In this document: in pieces, positions 54,811-64,000 of the stretch
How the letters are laid out: every line of letters begins with the position of its first letter
Position numbering within the stretch: the first letter of the stretch is position 1
From: Cupriavidus sp. D384
GTDB taxonomy: Bacteria; Pseudomonadota; Gammaproteobacteria; Burkholderiales; Burkholderiaceae
Direction: 5' to 3'
Length of the DNA: 64,000 bases
NCBI RefSeq assembly: GCF_001652915.1
Contig: NZ_BBQI01000059.1
Location: 110,575 to 174,574, forward strand
The notes under the pieces: model-generated
Seen by the model: only the letters and a program-made list of their open reading frames with translations
Databases searched by the model: none
Told to the model about the DNA's origin: nothing
Made by a program: the position numbers and the translations under genes

Positions 54811-55554
54811 CTAGGCTGCTTTCTTCGCCAGCCCCAGATACGTCTCGATGACCTTCGGATTGCTGGCGAGCGCGGCGGCCTCGCCCTCCATCGCCATGTC
54901 GCCAGTTTCGACCACATAGCCATAGTCGGCCACTTGCAGCGCCGCGCGGGCGTTCTGCTCGATCAGCAGCGTCGCCACGCCGGTCTGGCGCAGGTTGCTG
55001 ATGATGTGGAAGATCTCCTTCACGATCAGCGGCGCCAGGCCCAGGCTTGGTTCGTCCAGCATCAGCAGTTGCGGCTTGGCCATCAGCGCCCGGCCCACGG
55101 CCAGCATCTGCCGTTCGCCACCGGACAGCGTGCCGGCCTCCTGCTTTGCGCGTTCCCTGAGGCGCGGAAACAGGTCATAGACCACGTCCATCTGATCGAG
55201 GTAGTTCCGCTCGCCCGCACGCTTGCGCCGGAAGGCGCCCAGCAGCAGGTTGTCCTCGACGGTCATGGTTGCAAACAACTCGCGCTTCTCGGGCACCAGG
55301 CACATGCCGCGTGCCACCCGCCCCTCCACGGGGATACCGGCCATGTCGTGGCCCAGGTAGCGCACCGTACCGGTGGACGATCCACTGACCGGCAGCGCCC
55401 CCATGATCGCGTTGAGCATGGTCGACTTGCCGGCGCCGTTCGGCCCGATCACCGTGACGATCTTGCCGGCCTGGACCTGCAGATTGGCGCCGTGCACGGC
55501 CTCCACCTTGCCGTAGCGCACGTGCAGGTCCTTCACCTCCAGAATCAGACTCAT
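54811..55554 (-). CDS. livF: Branched-chain amino acid ABC transporter ATPase LivF
   Basis: A 247-residue cytoplasmic ATPase. Walker [12 protein letters not shown] (near 38-48), signature LSGGERQMLAVGRAL, Walker B LLMLDEPSLGLAP and the H loop in LLIEQNARAAL. The N-terminal LEVKDLHVRYGKVEAVHG is LivF-type. Last gene of livH-livMG-livF, 9 bases after the fusion gene. Confidence 0.96.
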   Translation of the reverse strand: MSLILEVKDLHVRYGKVEAVHGANLQVQAGKIVTVIGPNGAGKSTMLNAIMGALPVSGSSTGTVRYLGHDMAGIPVEGRVARGMCLVPEKRELFATMTVEDNLLLGAFRRKRAGERNYLDQMDVVYDLFPRLRERAKQEAGTLSGGERQMLAVGRALMAKPQLLMLDEPSLGLAPLIVKEIFHIISNLRQTGVATLLIEQNARAALQVADYGYVVETGDMAMEGEAAALASNPKVIETYLGLAKKAA

Positions 55555-55563
55555 CTCATTTCC

Positions 55564-57444
<1,881 letters not shown>

Positions 57445-57447
57445 GGC

Positions 57448-58500
57448 TTACTCCTCTTCCTCGACGTGCTTGCTCGTCAGCGAACGCCACAGCAGCACCG
57501 GAATGATCAGCGTGAAGACGATGACCTCCTTGAAGGCACTGGCCCAGAACGATGAATACGATTCGAGCAGCCCCACCAGCAGCGCACCGAGCGCCGCCAC
57601 CGGGTAACTCGCCAGCCCGCCGACGATGGCGCCCACGAAGCCCTTGAGCCCCACCAGGAAGCCCGACTCGTAATAGATCGTTGTCAGCGGCGCGATCAGG
57701 ATGCCGCACAGCGCGCCCATCGCGGCGGCCAGGGTGAACGACAGGCGGCCGGCCTGCGTCGTACCGATGCCTACCAGCCGTGCGCCCAGGCGGTTCACGG
57801 CAGTGGCGCGCAATGCCTTGCCCTGCAGCGTGCGCTCGAAATAGAAGTACAGCGCGGCGATCAGCACGCCGGACACCACCACCACCCACAGGCTCTGTCC
57901 CGACACGCTAAGGCTGCCCACCTCGAAGCGCGCATCCGAAAACGGATTCGTGCGCGAGCCTTCGGCGCCGAACATCACCAGCCCCAGCCCCACCAGCGCG
58001 AAATGCACGCCCACCGACACGATCAGCAGCACCAGGGTGCTGGCCTCGGCCAGCGGCTGATAGGCCAGCCGATAGAGCATCGGCCCGAGCGGGATCACGA
58101 TCAGCAGCGTCAGCGCGATCTGCACCAGCATCGGCAGCGGCTCGCCGCCATACTGCTGCACCAGGACATGCACGGCCCCCGGGAACAGCAGGTACTTGCC
58201 CGCCAGGATCAGGACCCGGCGCGGCGCGGTCAGCCGCAGCTCGGGGCTGCGCAATACCGCCACCCCATCGTAGAGGAACGTCAGCACGCCCATGGCCAGC
58301 AGCAGCCATGTGGTTTGCGGTGCATGGCCCGCCTGCATGGCGGCCAGCGTCAGCGCGCCGTAGGCCACGAACTCGCCCTGGGGGATGAAGATGACGCGCG
58401 TCACCGAGAACACCAGCACCAGTGCCAGTGCCAGCAGCGCGTAGATGGCGCCGGAGGTAATGCCGTCCTGCGCCAGAATGGCCGCAATCGATAGATCCAT
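57448..58500 (-). CDS. livH: Branched-chain amino acid ABC transporter permease LivH
   Basis: A 350-residue membrane permease. It starts [39 protein letters not shown], the LivH N-terminal pattern. There is a longer than usual middle section (about 60-125, [40 protein letters not shown]). The C-terminal [37 protein letters not shown] is the conserved coupling region. It begins 115 bases after the livK terminator and ends 3 bases before livMG. Confidence 0.94.
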   Translation of the reverse strand: MDLSIAAILAQDGITSGAIYALLALALVLVFSVTRVIFIPQGEFVAYGALTLAAMQAGHAPQTTWLLLAMGVLTFLYDGVAVLRSPELRLTAPRRVLILAGKYLLFPGAVHVLVQQYGGEPLPMLVQIALTLLIVIPLGPMLYRLAYQPLAEASTLVLLIVSVGVHFALVGLGLVMFGAEGSRTNPFSDARFEVGSLSVSGQSLWVVVVSGVLIAALYFYFERTLQGKALRATAVNRLGARLVGIGTTQAGRLSFTLAAAMGALCGILIAPLTTIYYESGFLVGLKGFVGAIVGGLASYPVAALGALLVGLLESYSSFWASAFKEVIVFTLIIPVLLWRSLTSKHVEEEE

Positions 58501-58614
58501 TGTCTGCCCGTGTAATGTGCGCGCGTGCTTGGCGCCTGTGCCTGCCGCTACCGCAGCTTCAGCTTAGAGACTCCGCCGCGCAATGCCTAGAGGGTGGCGG
58601 GAAATCACGGGGGC

Positions 58615-58645
58615 AAAAAAAGGGCGCATGGTCTGCCATGCGCCC
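58615..58645 (-). terminator. Terminator between livK and livH
   Basis: Perfect 10-bp stem GGGCGCATGG/CCATGCGCCC with loop TCTG; on the minus strand T7 follows. It separates the receptor gene from the permease genes. Confidence 0.92.
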
Positions 58646-58698
58646 TGCGTTGCTACGTTGCCCAGCGTGTGACCCCTGCCAGCCGGTCGTCTGCCGGC

Positions 58699-59847
58699 TT
58701 ACTTCTGCAGCTTCCACTTGCCATCGACGATCTGCACCATCACGCGCGCGCGCTGGTCCATGCCGAGGTGGTCGGTGGGGCTCATGTTGATGATGCCGTG
58801 CGATACCGGCAGGTTCTTCGTCTGCTCCAGCGCATCGCGCAGGGCCTTGCGGAACTCCCTGGTGCCGGGCTGGCCCTTCTTGAGCGCCTCGGGAATTGCG
58901 TTCTGCAGCAGCAGGCCAGCATCCCAGGCATGGCCGCCGAAGGTCGACACCTGTCCGCCAAACGCCTTCTCGTAGGCAGTCTTGTAGGTCATGGCCGGTT
59001 TCTTCACCGCATTGCTGTCAGGCAGCTGCTCGGCCACCAGCAGCGGGCCGGCCGGCAGGAACGTGCCTTCGCAATCCTTGCCGCATACGCGCAGGAAGTC
59101 GGGGTTGGCCACGCCGTGCGTCTGGTAGATCTTGCCCTTGTAGCCGCGCTCCTTGAGCGCCTTGGCCGGCAGCGCGGCCGGTGTACCCGAACCCGCGATC
59201 AGCACGGCGTCCGGGTTGGTGCCCATCATCTTCAGCACCTGGCCCGTCACCGAGTTGTCGGTACGGGCAAAGCGCTCGTTGGCCACCACCTTGATCTTGC
59301 GCATTTCCGCCACCTTGGCGAATTCCTGCGCCCAGCTGTCGCCATAGGCATCCGCGAAGCCGATGAACGCCACCGTCTTCACGTTGTTGCTGGTCATGTG
59401 CTCGGCCAGGGCCGTTGCCATGTGCGAGTCGTTCTGCGGCGTCTTGAAGATCCAGGCGCGCTTGCTGTCCATCGGTTCGATGATGCGGGCCGAGGCGGCC
59501 ATCGAGATCATCGGCGTTTCGCTTTCAGCCGCCACGTCCACCATCGCCAGCGAATTGGGCGTGACGGTGGAGCCCACCACCACATCCACCTTGTCTTCGC
59601 TGATCAGCTTGCGCGTGTTCTTGACCGCCGTGGTCGTGTCGGTGGCATCGTCGAGCACGATGTACTCGATCTTCTTGCCGGCGATTTCCTTGGGCAGCAG
59701 CGTGAAGGTGTTCTTCTCGGGGATGCCGAGCGAGGCGGCCGGCCCGGTGGCCGAAACCGTGACCCCAACCTTCACCTGGGCGCTGACCGCGCCCGAGAAC
59801 AGACTGGCGGCGGCAAGTGCCAGCAAGCTGGCGCGCTTGAACGTCAT
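58699..59847 (-). CDS. Branched-chain amino acid ABC transporter substrate-binding protein (LivK type)
   Basis: A 382-residue periplasmic receptor. The Sec signal MTFKRASLLALAAASLFSGAVSA ends near residue 23, then QVKVGVTVSATGPAASLGIPEKN. YIVLDDATDTTTAVKNTRKLISEDKVDVVVGSTVTPNSLA and the C-terminal HLGMDQRARVMVQIVDGKWKLQ match the LivK subgroup that includes aromatic-acid and amino-acid receptors. AAGGAG is placed 7 bases before ATG at 59847; longer upstream frames cross a terminator. It heads the liv locus but is separated from livH by a terminator, so receptor and permease levels differ. The ligand is unknown. Confidence 0.93.
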   Translation of the reverse strand: MTFKRASLLALAAASLFSGAVSAQVKVGVTVSATGPAASLGIPEKNTFTLLPKEIAGKKIEYIVLDDATDTTTAVKNTRKLISEDKVDVVVGSTVTPNSLAMVDVAAESETPMISMAASARIIEPMDSKRAWIFKTPQNDSHMATALAEHMTSNNVKTVAFIGFADAYGDSWAQEFAKVAEMRKIKVVANERFARTDNSVTGQVLKMMGTNPDAVLIAGSGTPAALPAKALKERGYKGKIYQTHGVANPDFLRVCGKDCEGTFLPAGPLLVAEQLPDSNAVKKPAMTYKTAYEKAFGGQVSTFGGHAWDAGLLLQNAIPEALKKGQPGTREFRKALRDALEQTKNLPVSHGIINMSPTDHLGMDQRARVMVQIVDGKWKLQK

Positions 59848-60194
59848 GGCTTGTCTCCTTCGATTCCAAAAACGGAAAAAGGCATCCGCCGGCTTCCGGC
59901 CGACGGATGCCTTCAGTTTTTTTGTGGCCCACTCTGGCAGGCTCTTTGGCAGATGCAACGCTGGCATCCGATCTCAGCCGGGAACATCGAAGTTCGTCCC
60001 GTTTTCCCGTCCTGCGCCATTACCCCCGGATTGCGCAGTTGCATTCCCCGACCGCTCGGTCGGGAATGCGAATCGAGTCTAACACAGCGATGTGATACGA
60101 AAAGGCCGGATTAACCCGCAGCGGCACAGGCGCAACAGTCGAGGGTTTCCGTTGTCCGGCGGCCCTTTCAGGTGTCTCGCCGGCCCATCGCGGC
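59848..60194. other. Leader region of the livK gene
   Basis: About 350 bases between the livK start and the TauE stop. It contains the terminator at 59876-59911 and otherwise no supported gene. The livK promoter must lie upstream of the terminator or within its sequence. Confidence 0.55.
59876..59911 (-). terminator. Intrinsic terminator inside the livK leader
   Basis: Stem GGCATCC (59881-59887) with GGATGCC (59905-59911) and additional internal GC pairing. On the minus strand a T5 run and further T-rich sequence follow. It ends only about 28 bases before the livK start codon and just ahead of the Shine-Dalgarno. It either terminates the TauE transcript or attenuates livK. Confidence 0.8.
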
Positions 60195-60953
60195 TTAGCG
60201 CAGGAACGCGTCGTAGGCGGTCTTCAGGATCAGCGCGCTGACCACCGCGATGAACACCTTGCGCACGAAGCGGCTGCCGTGGCGCAGCGCCAGCTTGCTG
60301 CCCACCTGGCTGCCGGCCACGTTGGCCAGGGCCATCACGATGCCAAGTTGCCACCAGACATGGCCCTTTGCCGAAAGCAGCAGCAGCGCGGCCAGGTTGG
60401 TAGCCAGGTTGACGATCTTGGCCGAAGCCGACGCGTGCAGGAAGTCGTAGCCGAACACGCGCACGAACACAATCATCAGGAAGCTGCCCGTACCGGGCCC
60501 GAACACGCCGTCATAGAACCCGATCGCGGCGCCGGCAAGCAGTGCCGCCAGCCGTTCGCGGCCGCCCGACAGCGTCGGCGCATGCTCGGTGCCCAGATCC
60601 TTCTTCACCACCGTGTAGACCAGCAGCACCAGCAGCACGAAAGGCAGCGCCTTGCGCAGCGGTTCGGCCGGAATCATCGTCAGTGTCCACGCACCTGCCA
60701 TCGAGAACAGGAAGGCTGCCAGCATCGCGGGACCCGTGGCGCCCCAGTAGATCCGCACCCTGCGCGCAAACCGGAAGGCGGCGTTCGATGTTCCGGCCAG
60801 CGACGCCACCTTGGTCGTGCCGATCAGCGTGGCCGGCGACATATTGGGATAGGTCGAGAACAGCGCCGGCACCTGCACAAGGCCGCCTCCGCCCGCCACA
60901 GCGTCGATCATGCCGGCCAGAAAGGCGGCCGCGGCCAGAAATGCAAACTCCAT
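60195..60953 (-). CDS. TauE/SafE family sulfite/anion exporter-like permease
   Basis: A 252-residue membrane protein with about eight hydrophobic helices. The family N-terminus is FLAAAAFLAGMIDAVAGGGGLVQVPALF, followed by LIGTTKVASLAGTSNAAFRF. The second repeat AGAAIGFYDGVFGPGTGSFLMIVFVRVFG is the hallmark of TauE/SafE. The family moves sulfite, sulfoacetate or other small anions. ATG at 60953 fits the family; a longer frame upstream reads through a 9-base tandem repeat and is unlikely. Confidence 0.93.
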   Translation of the reverse strand: MEFAFLAAAAFLAGMIDAVAGGGGLVQVPALFSTYPNMSPATLIGTTKVASLAGTSNAAFRFARRVRIYWGATGPAMLAAFLFSMAGAWTLTMIPAEPLRKALPFVLLVLLVYTVVKKDLGTEHAPTLSGGRERLAALLAGAAIGFYDGVFGPGTGSFLMIVFVRVFGYDFLHASASAKIVNLATNLAALLLLSAKGHVWWQLGIVMALANVAGSQVGSKLALRHGSRFVRKVFIAVVSALILKTAYDAFLR

Positions 60954-60995
60954 GGTTGAACAGTCCGAGCAGTCGAAAGAGTAAGGGGACGGAGA

Positions 60996-61031
60996 GGATC
61001 GAAGGGATCGAAGGAATCGAACGAATCGAAA
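60996..61031. repeat. Four tandem 9-base units in the TauE upstream region
   Basis: Units GGATCGAAG, GGATCGAAG, GAATCGAAC, GAATCGAAA in a row, ending 43 bases upstream of the TauE ATG on the minus strand. The copies are imperfect. Confidence 0.7.
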
Positions 61032-61087
61032 GAGGCGGGACAGGCGGCACCAGGCGGGCGACGAGGGCATCCCGCCCGCCAGGGTCA

Positions 61088-61624
61088 TCAGCCCAGCCGT
61101 TTTGGCGTCGGGATCAGGCTGCGCAGCCACAGGCCATCGGCATCGCGCTGGAAGCCCTGCGGTGCCCTTTCGCCGTCGGCCACCAGCCCCGGCGCCAGGC
61201 GGATATGGCGGATGCCATGGGCACGGCACCAGTCGGCCAACGTCTGGCAGGTGGCGTCGAGCCAGCCCGCGGCATCGGTGGCCGGCGGCCACCACTCGGC
61301 CGCCATGGCGACGCGGCCGCCCAGCGCAAGGCTGTGGACAAGCGTGACCGGCATCAGGCAGGCCAGCGCCTCCGGCGCATCGCCGGGATTACCGGGATCA
61401 CCGGGATCGCGCACCGTGCTGGTGCCGCCACCCAGCAGGCAGATGCCGTGGCCGCCCTGCTCCAGCAAGACGTCCAGCGACAGCCGTCGGGCGCGCGCCT
61501 CGGGCACCGGCAGCGGCGCGCGCGCGTCCAGCCAGGTGTCGATGGCGAAACCATCGGCAGTAACGCCGACGCATACCTGATGCTGCACTTCCAGGAAACT
61601 CGGGGAATCGGATGGGGTGGACAT
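61088..61624 (-). CDS. Protein of unknown function with central Asp-Pro-Gly repeat
   Basis: A predicted soluble protein of 178 residues with no signal peptide and no motif I recognise. The sequence VQHQVCVGVTADGFAIDTWLDARAPLPVPEARARRLSLDVLLEQGGHGICLLGGG precedes a DPGDPGNPGD stretch encoded by near-identical 9-base DNA repeats. A compact C-terminal half follows (GWLDATCQTLADWCRAHGIRHIRLAPGL). Coding character and a sensible start (ATG 61624) support it as a gene. It lies 134 bases upstream of the TauE gene and may be co-transcribed with it. Confidence 0.65.
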   Translation of the reverse strand: MSTPSDSPSFLEVQHQVCVGVTADGFAIDTWLDARAPLPVPEARARRLSLDVLLEQGGHGICLLGGGTSTVRDPGDPGNPGDAPEALACLMPVTLVHSLALGGRVAMAAEWWPPATDAAGWLDATCQTLADWCRAHGIRHIRLAPGLVADGERAPQGFQRDADGLWLRSLIPTPKRLG

Positions 61625-61967
61625 GGCCGGCCAGGAAAATCTGGCCGGCATTGTCGCATGGGGGCTGGCGGGGGGTCATGCCCAACATGCATTGACCGGC
61701 GCATGGCCCGTGATGGGTGCCGTGAGCGGCTCTTTAGGGGCTGGAAATGAAAAAGGCGTTGCCAGGGATCACCCGGCAACGCCTCTTTATCGTATTGGCT
61801 GCTGCTACCCGACACCGGGTGCGCGCCTGTCGTCTCCTCGCTTCCGCCTCCAAGTAACCTGCGAAAACCGTATATGCAATGTAACGAACCGGTGCGTATG
61901 AAACAAGTCAGCAATAACCCTAGCCCCAAAATCGGGCATGTCGCCCCATCTTCACCCGGGGCGCCGG
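61625..61967. other. Gene-free spacer between the unknown protein and livM
   Basis: About 340 bases. It contains the livM terminator at 61750-61788. The stretch at 61860-61940 is lower in GC. No gene is supported. Confidence 0.5.
61750..61788. terminator. Terminator downstream of the livH-livM unit
   Basis: Perfect 10-bp stem AGGCGTTGCC (61754-61763) with GGCAACGCCT (61775-61784) and inner GGG/CCC. A run of A on the left gives T5 on the minus strand. It lies about 180 bases after the livM stop. Confidence 0.88.
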
Positions 61968-63011
61968 CTAGTGCCGATCCGATTTGCGGCCAGTCAGCGC
62001 GATCAGCTCGCCCATGATGCCACGGCGGAATGTCAGCACGCAGATCACGAAGATCACGCCGGTCACCATCGTCACCGACTCACCCAGCGCGTTGAACCAG
62101 CCAATGCCGGTCAGGTTCGCCAGGAACGTGCCGATGTCGCCAAGCTTGTTTTCCAGCGCCACAACCACGAAGGCACCCACGATCGGGCCCGACAGCGTGC
62201 CCAGGCCGCCCACCAGCGTCATCAGGATCACCGACCCCGACATCGACCAGTGCACGTCGGTCAGCGTGCCAAAACCCAGCACCAGCGCCTTGATCGATCC
62301 AGCCAGGCCCGACAGCGCCGCCGAGATGACGAATGCCAGCAGCTTGAAGCGGTCCACGTCGTAACCCAGCGAGATCGCCCGCGGCTCGTTCTCGCGGATC
62401 GCCTTCAGGATCTGGCCGAACGGCGAGTGAACGGTGCGCACGATCAGCGCAAAGGCCGCCACGATGATCACCAGGGCCACGTAGTACAGCGTCATGTCGT
62501 CGGCCAGCGGCAGCACCCCGAACAGCTTGCCGCGCGGAATGCCCTGCAGCCCGTCCTCGCCGCCCGTGAACGGCGCCTGCAGGCAGAAGAAGAACAGCAT
62601 CTGCGCCAGCGCGAGCGTGATCATCGAGAAGTAGATGCCCTGGCGGCGAATCGCCAGCGAACCCACCACATAGCCGATGGCCGCGCCGGACAGCGTGCCG
62701 AACAGCAGGCCCAGTTCCGGCGTCACGCCCCACACCTTCATGGCATGGCCGGCCGCATAGCCCGCACCGCCGAAGAACGCCGCATGGCCGAACGACAGCA
62801 GGCCCGTAAAGCCGATCAGCAGGTTGAACGCGCACGCGAACAGCGCAAAGCACAGCACCTTCAGCACGAACACCGGGTACGCGCCGGCCAGCGGCGCCAC
62901 GATCAGGCCCAGCAGCAGCAGGCTGTAAAGCACCTTCTTCTGCAATCCCGTACCTTCCTTGAAGCCCTTGGCCTCGACGGCCACAGCCGTTTGTCCAGTT
63001 TGTCCGCTCAT
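61968..63011 (-). CDS. livM: Branched-chain amino acid ABC transporter permease LivM (second locus)
   Basis: A 347-residue membrane permease without ATPase fusion. It has a short cytoplasmic N-terminus, then LYSLLLLGLIVAPLAGAYPVFVLKVLCFALFACAFNLLIGFTGLLSFGHAAFFGGAGYAAGHAM. The coupling region follows at IRENEPRAISLGYDVDRFKLLAFVISAALSGLAGSIKALVLGFGTLTDVHWSMSGSVILMTLVGGLGTLSGPIVGAF. ATG at 63011 overlaps the livH stop by 1 base (TGATG). It is the last gene before a terminator, so this locus's ATPases must lie beyond the window. Confidence 0.95.
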   Translation of the reverse strand: MSGQTGQTAVAVEAKGFKEGTGLQKKVLYSLLLLGLIVAPLAGAYPVFVLKVLCFALFACAFNLLIGFTGLLSFGHAAFFGGAGYAAGHAMKVWGVTPELGLLFGTLSGAAIGYVVGSLAIRRQGIYFSMITLALAQMLFFFCLQAPFTGGEDGLQGIPRGKLFGVLPLADDMTLYYVALVIIVAAFALIVRTVHSPFGQILKAIRENEPRAISLGYDVDRFKLLAFVISAALSGLAGSIKALVLGFGTLTDVHWSMSGSVILMTLVGGLGTLSGPIVGAFVVVALENKLGDIGTFLANLTGIGWFNALGESVTMVTGVIFVICVLTFRRGIMGELIALTGRKSDRH

Positions 63012-63895
63012 CACTTTTCCCTCCCGAACAACCCGGCCGGGCGCAGCAGCAGCACGATCACCATGATGAAGAACACCACGGTCGACGATGCTTCCGGATA
63101 GAACACCTTGGTCAGCCCCTCGATCACGCCGAGCCCCAGGCCCGTGAGGATAGACCCCATGATCGAACCCATGCCGCCAATCACCACCACGGCGAACACG
63201 ATGATGATCAGGTTCTGGCCCATCAGCGGCGACACCTGGATCACCGGCGCCGCCAGCACGCCGGCAAACGCGGCCAGCGCCACGCCGAAGCCGTAGGTCA
63301 GCGTCACCATCAACGGCACGTTGACGCCGAAGGCTTCCACCATCTTCGGGTTCTCGGTGCCGGCACGCAGGTACGCGCCCAGCTTGGTCTTCTCGATCGT
63401 GAACCAGGTGGCCAGGCACACCACCACCGACGCGGCCACCACCCATGCACGATAGTTCGGCAGGATCATGAAGCCCAGGTCCGTGGCGCCCTGCAGCGCG
63501 TCGGGCGGCGAATACGGCAGGCCGGAGACCCCGTAGATCGAACGGAAGATACCTTCGATGATCAGCGTGATGCCCAGCGTCAGCAGCAGGCCGTAGATGT
63601 GATCGAGCTTGTAGATCCAGCGCAGCATCGTCTTCTCGATGATGACGCCCAGCAGGCCCACCACGAGCGGCGACAGGACCAGCATCACCCAGTAGTTGAG
63701 TCCGGCGTATTCCATGCCCGCCCAGGCCAGCACCGCCCCGAGCATGAAAAGCGCGCCGTGCGCGAAGTTGATCACGTTGAGCAGGCCGAAGATCACGGCC
63801 AGCCCCAGGCTCAGCATCGCGTAGAAAGCGCCATTGACCAGGCCCAGCAACAGCTGGGACAGCATGGCAGGTAGTGGAATTCCGAAAATGTCCAT
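63011..63895 (-). CDS. livH: Branched-chain amino acid ABC transporter permease LivH (second locus)
   Basis: A 294-residue membrane permease. N-terminal LLLGLVNGAFYAMLSLGLAVIFGLLNVINFAHGALFMLGA is the LivH signature. The conserved loop is GTENPKMVEAFGVNVPLMVTLTYGFGVALAAFAGVLA, and the end is VFYPEASSTVVFFIMVIVLLLRPAGLFG. ATG at 63895 is chosen because an upstream in-frame ATG would include an intergenic inverted repeat. Translationally coupled to livM. Confidence 0.95.
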   Translation of the reverse strand: MDIFGIPLPAMLSQLLLGLVNGAFYAMLSLGLAVIFGLLNVINFAHGALFMLGAVLAWAGMEYAGLNYWVMLVLSPLVVGLLGVIIEKTMLRWIYKLDHIYGLLLTLGITLIIEGIFRSIYGVSGLPYSPPDALQGATDLGFMILPNYRAWVVAASVVVCLATWFTIEKTKLGAYLRAGTENPKMVEAFGVNVPLMVTLTYGFGVALAAFAGVLAAPVIQVSPLMGQNLIIIVFAVVVIGGMGSIMGSILTGLGLGVIEGLTKVFYPEASSTVVFFIMVIVLLLRPAGLFGREK

Positions 63896-63917
63896 GGCCT
63901 GATTTGCCTGTTGGTGT

Positions 63918-63960
63918 CTCCCCTCTCCCACTTGTGGGAGAGGGGTCGGGGGAGAGGGCA
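63918..63960. repeat. GC-rich dispersed-type inverted repeat upstream of livH
   Basis: Arms CCCCTCTCCCAC (63920-63931) and its exact complement (63934-63945), followed by TCGGGGGAGAGGGCA. It resembles the short intergenic palindromic repeats scattered through many proteobacterial genomes. Only one copy lies in the window. Confidence 0.6.
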
Positions 63961-64000
63961 TGGCGGTTCAAACAGCAACCTGTCGCGGCAGAACCGCCGG

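Overview
The window is about 64 kb of a GC-rich (roughly 65%) bacterial chromosome. It looks like a betaproteobacterium of the Burkholderiaceae, most likely Cupriavidus or a close Ralstonia relative. This rests on codon use, the tandem glycine riboswitch ahead of gcvTHP, the LivM-LivG fusion, an abundance of amino-acid type periplasmic binding proteins, a Bug-family receptor, and the linkage hemE / atpIBEFHAGDC / parB-parA-rsmG-mnmG. The content is almost entirely core genome. I found no insertion sequence, prophage, CRISPR array or integrase.

Layout. 1-5.5 kb: a partial FAD oxidoreductase, an rtcB RNA ligase, a small lipoprotein and a surface-glycan acyltransferase. 5.6-12 kb: tRNA-Arg(CCG), a two-heme-domain cytochrome c, hemN with a well-placed FNR box, a Tat-type binding protein and a two-component system. 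12.3-22.9 kb: rep helicase, a glycine-zipper lipoprotein, then a serine/glycine block (riboswitch, gcvT-gcvH-gcvP, a DUF421 protein, sdaA) and a persulfide dioxygenase. 22.9-38.2 kb, all on the minus strand: ybdK, a cation/proton antiporter, a TPR-like protein, an orphan livK, putA with candidate PutA operators, priA, hemE and an alpha/beta hydrolase. 38.2-39 kb: an unusual 0.8-kb gene-free stretch. 39-46.6 kb: the complete F1Fo ATP synthase operon. 47-51.5 kb: parB, parA, rsmG and mnmG with four perfect parS sites. 51.7-54.7 kb: an N-formylglutamate amidohydrolase-like gene and a Bug receptor divergent from a LysR regulator. 54.8-64 kb: two branched-chain amino-acid type ABC transporter loci around a TauE/SafE permease and an unknown protein.

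How it fits together. The parABS, mnmG/rsmG and atp linkage is typical of origin-proximal DNA, although dnaA is not in the window. The gcv-sdaA block would degrade glycine and serine, with glycine sensed in the 5' leader. PutA, the Liv transporters and the Bug/FGase pair extend the amino-acid and organic-acid scavenging theme. hemN and hemE belong to heme synthesis, and hemN appears switched on by oxygen limitation.

The most interesting non-gene signals are the parS cluster, the riboswitch expression platform, a terminator inside the apparent leader of a livK gene, the PutA and FNR operators, DnaA-box-like clusters at hemE-priA and downstream of the LysR gene, and a possible small RNA at 38.6-38.9 kb.
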